In this document: piece by piece, positions 60,501 to 64,000 of the stretch
How the letters are laid out: every line of letters starts with the position of its first letter
How positions within the stretch are numbered: the first letter of the stretch is position 1
Source: Dimorphilus gyrociliatus
Taxonomy: Eukaryota > Annelida > Polychaeta > Dinophilidae
Length of the DNA: 64,000 bases
NCBI GenBank assembly: GCA_904063045.1
Contig: CAJFCJ010000057.1
Span: forward strand, 30,439 to 94,438
Reading direction: 5' to 3'
Notes under the pieces: model-generated
What the model saw: only the letters and a program-made list of their open reading frames with translations
The model's database searches: none
Told to the model about the DNA's origin: nothing
Program-made: the position numbers and the translations under genes

Positions 60501-61385
60501 TTCTGATGAAGAGTCATGCTGTCCCATCATGGCTATAGTGACTTTGTTTAGTTGAGGTTGCCTTATTCTTTCAGCCAGGTTCCCTTTCCTTCTATCAAAT
60601 TTGAGAGAACACTGTTTAGCTTCAAAATTGAGGTTTGCTCCCACAGTTTGTAGGAAATCACAACCAAGTATTATTGCTATGTCTAGATTTTCCATAACTA
60701 TAAATTCTTGTTCCATACTTTCTCCAGCAAATTGGATATTCAGCTTTACGCTTCCTTTTTGCTTTAAAGCTTTCCCATCAGCTGAAGTTATAATTGGTAA
60801 GCCAATTGTTTCTTTATCCATAATTGTAACATCCATTAACTTGATTTCTTTTTCAGTAATAAAGGATCTCAATGCTCCTGTGTCACACAAGGCAATGACT
60901 TCTTGGCCTTTTTGATTCTTCAAACGGAATTGGAAGTCATTTCTTCCTTCTACCTGAGAAAGATATTGGAGGTGTGTTATTTCCTTCTCCACAAGGTGAA
61001 AGATTGTTGTTGCTTCTTTCCCTGTTTCCAACTTATTAGATTCATTGGCTAGTCTTAATCTGCTACCATGTACCAACTTGCATGTATTATCATCCATTTG
61101 TATTTCATATATCCACTTTTGATGATTGACTTTTGTTATTCGGTATGGGCCTAACCATTTTAAAGAAGGGATTTTTGTTATTGCAATTCTTGCAGCATCA
61201 TTTCTTAAGAATACTTCATCATCAACCTCAAAATATTTTGGAAGATTGAGATTTCTATTCTTTCTTTCCCTATATTGTTCTTTTGCCATGATGGATTTAC
61301 AGAAGGCTGTAGCTCTTAACTGTACTAATTGCTGCTGGTGATTGAATACAAATAGTACATTTGTTTCAGGAGAGGTAGTATGCAT
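57528..61385 (-). CDS. Gypsy integrase tail + aspartic protease-like + acidic repeats + envelope-like protein (one 1285-codon frame)
   Basis: An unbroken frame with four parts. Residues 1-115: integrase C-terminal end, with W-L-G-P-Y-R-I-T-K-V (GPY/F motif). About 135-265: retropepsin-like, A-L-C-D-T-G-A near residue 165 and I-I-L-G-C-D-F-L near 238. About 285-430: Ser/Asp/Glu-rich, with repeats of S-I-I-I-E-x-E-I-I-D-I-T-H-S-D-N-E. From about 480: hydrophobic signal (L-W-L-P-L-V-M-T-V-M-V-I), a 700-residue Cys-containing ectodomain with basic clusters (K-K-R-R and K-R-I-K-K-K) that could be cleaved, a heptad-like stem, a membrane anchor near residues 1220-1242 (C-L-S-I-V-V-S-M-V-C) and a short tail. 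The envelope may be made from a spliced RNA; no separate upstream start decides this. Family of the envelope is not assigned. Confidence 0.75.
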   Translation of the reverse strand: MHTTSPETNVLFVFNHQQQLVQLRATAFCKSIMAKEQYRERKNRNLNLPKYFEVDDEVFLRNDAARIAITKIPSLKWLGPYRITKVNHQKWIYEIQMDDNTCKLVHGSRLRLANESNKLETGKEATTIFHLVEKEITHLQYLSQVEGRNDFQFRLKNQKGQEVIALCDTGALRSFITEKEIKLMDVTIMDKETIGLPIITSADGKALKQKGSVKLNIQFAGESMEQEFIVMENLDIAIILGCDFLQTVGANLNFEAKQCSLKFDRRKGNLAERIRQPQLNKVTIAMMGQHDSSSESSDSDDSEMEVTNSDTGYDTSNTFKTDSNYSLNEPSSSSESDDTETNNELDQNTDSEANIISDREDEISSSDDESIIIESEIIDITHSDNESIIIEGEIIDITHSDNESLIVVDSSQDEKENTSDTDNESVIFLDETKIISEQLDSQQEVEPQYIELEDGITIRVEQQHKIFNHSTIANTGRANMKQMLWLPLVMTVMVICGCIHSITVPKPSYQGAHVTSANITLTFKPPLYFCSNQLPSQAFDLADEPTCNIESQETKTITADIYELNLEEIETRAVKCQVYLRTNFYTYYFFGAKKRRIVNSVIKVTHDQCRQMIKDKRSFQGKPLMVKRNTWIHQDQFPAAYTWPTTTKVLEYTTIIQFGKAYWQPPNMKITTNLDYLEDCLPGQSYCETEEAIIVFRNLKNNYTLGQQSPWIKISNRISCIKFAGHYSCPGYSILDIPYQDKFIDGIGGPGTKVLVPLEEQSLIQETSKEHLYNLLQYQKIGKNEEKRLLNYPNKVKEQIILYKRNNPLPSLNQWYRETNTKYKLMRNKGTLKEVVIYHLQQPISPSYWELDNYYIQEMLQAVNWTRATRQSVTISKYVYSEKRIKKKVLPTLGIWYKGPPAREFKITYEGIYFTLHMRMAKKQMKKEAKLKHKISKNPYHKFPLEMREAAQTSTLLHGIDSNFKNLKRFTQQLSSLLCNQFVQRSRMMALLANLDPQLTTVLTNELGMHSSQMGELAIIKQCSPIASTEVVCDLSMIKKNNKCSQFLLVTMNNLLFQVEPVTHVLQQVNPEEITYNECKSNKLFYKTTHNPLNPIRNQPMKDKTYVYYSERGCRFHTVSAKSMQLHIHNHLSEPKIEIARLADLLHHGVKKDIAYQHSKIKQVISSLEQKQARYDNMVTVAEKNGIVPNLSGIKQFFHSWYYKPGKTLYVIIRNICLSIVVSMVCIIIFNYIIGRRKQREEIATPSESTDNSPENPKLMKQSCSFSQHQTNEEEQPPVILIKSR

Positions 61386-61396
61386 TGTTACATCAA

Positions 61397-63304
61397 TCAG
61401 TGTTCTTGTGCTGGTGCCAAAAAGAAGTTCCTGGGTGGTAGTCTTGTACTTCCTACAGGTGATTGATTCAAAAATGCTTGAATCAAGGGTAGGTTTGCAA
61501 CCCAGTTATGCTGATTTTCTTCCACCACTAATTTATTGATTTCCTTCCTCACTTCTCTATTTCTTCGTTCAACTAGTCCATTGCTCTGGCTTCTATAAGC
61601 TGTTGTTTGGATTTTCTCAATACCTAATACCTTCATAAACTCTTTAAAAGCTTTACCAACAAAGTTTCTTCCTTGATCTGTCAACATTTGTTTTGGAATT
61701 CCAAAAATGGGAAAAAATCTGTTGAAAAGAAGGTTTGCAATTTCTTTACTGGTTTGCTGTTTGAGTGCATATAAAACTGTGTATCTACTGAAATGATCCA
61801 CTATCACAAGTATGAATCTGTATGACTTAACCATGGGTAAGGGTCCCATTATATCCATGGCTACCAACTCCATTGGTGATGCAGGGTGAAAGGTTTCTAC
61901 CAAAGGGTATACTCTACTCCTACCATTCATTTGTTCACACAAAGTGCAATCCTTTATTGAATTCTCAATCATAATCTTTAATTTTGGGTGCCAAAAGGTC
62001 TTTGTAATTATTTGTAATGTCATTCTGGGTCCATGGTGATTGTGAATTTTATTTTTATGGAATTTAGGGAGCAGAGTTAGCATCAAATGGTCAGGTAAAA
62101 CCAGAATGTTTCTTTCTTCAAGGATAATCCAGATCATTTCCTTGTGAACAAACATCTCCATTATGAAAGGTGTAAAAGTTCCAAAATAAGGAATAGGTAG
62201 CTGACCATCCAATGTTAAATATTCTTTAATTGATTTTAAATTCACATCTTTTTCTTGCTCTGACTGTAAGTCAACAGAAGACAAATCAATTTTCTCTTCA
62301 CTGTTATCACTGGTAGCTACAAAAGTTAACTCTGGTGTATGTTCATACTGTTCCATTTTAACTGAAATAGAGGGAGAATTCTCCTTTTTGATCTTTCCAT
62401 GAATTAGCTCTTCAAATGTTACTTTCCTTGGGGGTGTATATTCTTCTAATCTTGTTAATGCATCTGCTCTATTTTTTCGTCCTGTCACATAGTTAATTGT
62501 AAATTTTAAATCCATTAAAGCCATGACCCATTTTGCTGTGCTGACATTCAATTTGTTTTGCTTAAATGTTTGTACTAGACTCTGATGGTCAGTATATAAA
62601 AAGAATGGCTTGTCTTGAAGGTAATGTAAAAATTTCTTTACAACCCAGTAAACCCCAAATGCTTCCTTTTGATAGGCTGCATATTTCATTTGATTATTGT
62701 TGAATTGTTTTGAAGCGTAGGCAATGGGTTTCATTGTTTTCTTCCCATTCTCATCTACATAAACTTGTTCAAGAACTCCTCCTACAGCTACATTCGATGC
62801 ATCTGTTGTTAAGTGAAAATCTTTAGCAAAATCAGGTAGTTGTAATACAGGAGGGTTAACTACTGCATCTCTCAACTTGAAAAATGATTGCTTGGCTTCC
62901 TCAGTCCATTGCAATTTATCCTTTTTCCCATGTAGTTTCATTAACATATACAGAGGTTTAGCTACTCTTGCAAAATCTTGTATAAATTTTCTGTAATAGC
63001 CACAAAATGCAACAAAGCTTAGTAGTGAATTTGCAAACACTGGTGGCTGTAAATTATATAATTTATCTGTCTTGGACTTATCTGTTTCAATCCCCTTTTC
63101 TGATACAATGTGTCCCAAGAATTGAACTTGTTCTTTCAAAAACACACATTTACTTAGTTTAATCTTAAAATTGTACTTTTGAATCTGTTGAAGAATGGTC
63201 TCCAATGCTTCCCAATGTTGGTCCAGCGACTTGGTAAATATTATTATGTCATCAAGGTAGTTTAGGCACAAATGCTTTACATCCTTTAGCACAAATGAAT
63301 TCAT
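61397..63304 (-). CDS. Gypsy pol: RT C-terminal part, RNase H, integrase
   Basis: 635 codons. Begins within RT just before the catalytic Y-L-D-D-I-I-I-F, then RT thumb, RNase H (T-T-D-A-S-N-V-A-V-G-G, Y-T-D-H-Q-S-L), a linker, the integrase finger (H-N-H-H then C-T-L-C), first Asp in M-D-I-M-G-P-L, second Asp in T-D-Q-G-R-N-F and Glu in N-G-L-V-E-R-R-N-R-E. All catalytic residues are present. The frame opens and closes at one-base shifts (63,304 and about 61,430), so the natural polyprotein is interrupted at both ends here. Confidence 0.9.
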   Translation of the reverse strand: MNSFVLKDVKHLCLNYLDDIIIFTKSLDQHWEALETILQQIQKYNFKIKLSKCVFLKEQVQFLGHIVSEKGIETDKSKTDKLYNLQPPVFANSLLSFVAFCGYYRKFIQDFARVAKPLYMLMKLHGKKDKLQWTEEAKQSFFKLRDAVVNPPVLQLPDFAKDFHLTTDASNVAVGGVLEQVYVDENGKKTMKPIAYASKQFNNNQMKYAAYQKEAFGVYWVVKKFLHYLQDKPFFLYTDHQSLVQTFKQNKLNVSTAKWVMALMDLKFTINYVTGRKNRADALTRLEEYTPPRKVTFEELIHGKIKKENSPSISVKMEQYEHTPELTFVATSDNSEEKIDLSSVDLQSEQEKDVNLKSIKEYLTLDGQLPIPYFGTFTPFIMEMFVHKEMIWIILEERNILVLPDHLMLTLLPKFHKNKIHNHHGPRMTLQIITKTFWHPKLKIMIENSIKDCTLCEQMNGRSRVYPLVETFHPASPMELVAMDIMGPLPMVKSYRFILVIVDHFSRYTVLYALKQQTSKEIANLLFNRFFPIFGIPKQMLTDQGRNFVGKAFKEFMKVLGIEKIQTTAYRSQSNGLVERRNREVRKEINKLVVEENQHNWVANLPLIQAFLNQSPVGSTRLPPRNFFLAPAQEH

Positions 63305-63747
63305 TACATAACTAAAATGAGGAGGGCATTGGTTAATCCAAAAGGCATCTTAATAAATTCAAACAAGCCAAAAGGTGTAATAAATGCTGTTTTAGACCTA
63401 TCTTCTTTCTTGATGTTAATGTGGTGGTATGCACTTGTCAAATCCATTGTAGAAAAGAATTTATTTCCTCCTCCCAAATGGTCAAAAAGATCATCTTGAT
63501 TTGGCAGTGGATACTTGTTTTTAACTGTCATTTTGTTTAGTTTTCTATAATCTACACACATTCGTAGACTACCTTCCTTCTTTCTTACGAAAACAATTGG
63601 TGAAGCCCAATTGCTCTTGCTTGGTTGAATAACTTTGCTTTTTACCAATTCAGCTATCTGTTGCTTACATTCTTCTTGTTTTTGAGGAGGCATTCTATAT
63701 GGCCTTTGTCTATATGGTGTTGAACCTGGTTCAAGAGTTATTTCCAA
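63304..63747 (-). CDS. Gypsy pol: RT N-terminal part
   Basis: 147 codons holding the start of RT: Y-R-M-P-P-Q-K, L-V-K-S-K-V-I-Q-P-S, S-N-W-A-S-P-I-V-F-V-R-K-K, C-V-D-Y-R-K-L-N, the first catalytic Asp in F-S-T-M-D-L-T-S-A-Y-H-H-I, and M-P-F-G-L-T-N-A. The frame is lost at a short C-run immediately after the last motif, beside the next part (which begins at 63,304), which suggests one lost base. Confidence 0.85.
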   Translation of the reverse strand: MEITLEPGSTPYRQRPYRMPPQKQEECKQQIAELVKSKVIQPSKSNWASPIVFVRKKEGSLRMCVDYRKLNKMTVKNKYPLPNQDDLFDHLGGGNKFFSTMDLTSAYHHINIKKEDRSKTAFITPFGLFEFIKMPFGLTNALLILVM

Positions 63748-63772
63748 GGGTGGTACCTCTGGATTGCCAATA

Positions 63773-63997
63773 TCAAATCTGTCTTCTGCAATAGTTTCTT
63801 TTATTTGCCAGAATTTGGGTAACTTTGTTCTTCATCTCGGATTTCTTGTTCAATTGTTGTCTGAAGGTATGTATTTGACTCTCATTCTTTTTCATAATAA
63901 GAGGAACTGGGTTAAAACCCTTTGAAAGATAAGTGTTGTGTTCCAACAGGGTAATTCTTTTCTGTACCTGGCTGGAGTATAATCTGTCTCTTGCCAA
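63773..63997 (-). CDS. Gypsy pol: region before RT (partial at window edge)
   Basis: About 74 codons, K/Q/N-rich (R-L-Y-S-S-Q-V-Q-K-R-I), with no recognisable catalytic motif; presumably the linker between the upstream gag/protease part and RT. It is in a different frame from the RT part at 63,304-63,747, a third frame break. It continues past the right edge. Confidence 0.5.
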   Translation of the reverse strand: MARDRLYSSQVQKRITLLEHNTYLSKGFNPVPLIMKKNESQIHTFRQQLNKKSEMKNKVTQILANKRNYCRRQI

Positions 63998-64000
63998 AGT

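Larger units (their letters stand above)
56938..64000 (-). mobile_element. Ty3/gypsy retroelement with envelope-like gene (5' end outside window)
   Basis: Reading from the right edge on the minus strand: the part just before RT, RT (frames broken near 63,760 and 63,304), RNase H, integrase, a frame break near 61,430, the integrase tail, an aspartic-protease-like domain, an acidic repeat region, an envelope-like glycoprotein, a polypurine tract and the 3' LTR. Gag, any upstream protease, primer site and 5' LTR are not in the window. It resembles the envelope-bearing, errantivirus-like gypsy elements in layout. It is inserted in a MULE copy. The frame breaks make this copy defective as it stands. 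Confidence 0.85.

Overview
The window is metazoan nuclear DNA: AT-rich, with spliced genes whose introns are very short (mostly 45-65 bp, GT...AG), animal-type receptors (class A GPCRs; SRCR, C-type lectin, LDL-A, CUB and von Willebrand A ectodomains), TIR/Roco and TRIM-like proteins, and many degraded transposons. An IFT54-type domain fits a ciliated animal. The species cannot be fixed from the sequence; a small-intron invertebrate is the best I can say. Most genes are invisible as single open frames and were rebuilt by hand from splice signals, so exon edges are predictions.

Layout. 0-8 kb: an LRR fragment, a RING/B-box/LRR gene with a one-base frame break, a nearly complete intron-bearing Mutator-like (MULE) transposase, a Tc1/mariner relic, a small secreted discoidin-like gene and three copies of a GC-rich inverted-repeat element. 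8-14 kb: intronless genes (Cupin_5/DUF985; an LRR protein with a ZYG11-like start; an orphan with a basic Cys-rich tail), a MULE relic and a CUB-domain membrane protein. 15.1-26.3 kb: one very long multi-exon gene (or a tight tandem of two) reading IFT54-like CH domain, degenerate Roc-COR, orphan region, LRR, intact Roc GTPase, COR, degenerate TIR, intact TIR. 27.1-34.0 kb (minus): a receptor locus with signal peptide, SRCR-like, C-type lectin, LDL-A repeats, LRRs, a second LDL-A/LRR block and a seven-helix class A GPCR. 35.3-36.6 kb: GDP-mannose 4,6-dehydratase, a five-exon housekeeping gene. 37-38 kb: a foldback palindrome with an assembly gap at its centre.

39-56 kb: a one-exon class A GPCR, MULE and Ty3/gypsy relics, a candidate 266-bp LTR, a secreted VWA protein, two orphan secreted proteins (411 and 761 aa), a GPCR pseudogene, and scattered broken duplicates of the receptor ectodomain. 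56.9-64 kb: a Ty3/gypsy element on the minus strand, cut by the right window edge, with RT, RNase H, integrase, an aspartic-protease-like domain lying after the integrase, a Ser/Asp-rich repeat region and an envelope-like membrane glycoprotein. Its 3' LTR sits inside a MULE copy.

The host genes lean toward sensing and surface recognition (Roco-TIR, TRIM-like, SRCR/CTLD/LDL-A/LRR receptors, CUB, VWA, discoidin), which is consistent with an innate-recognition cluster, but nothing in the sequence proves they work together.
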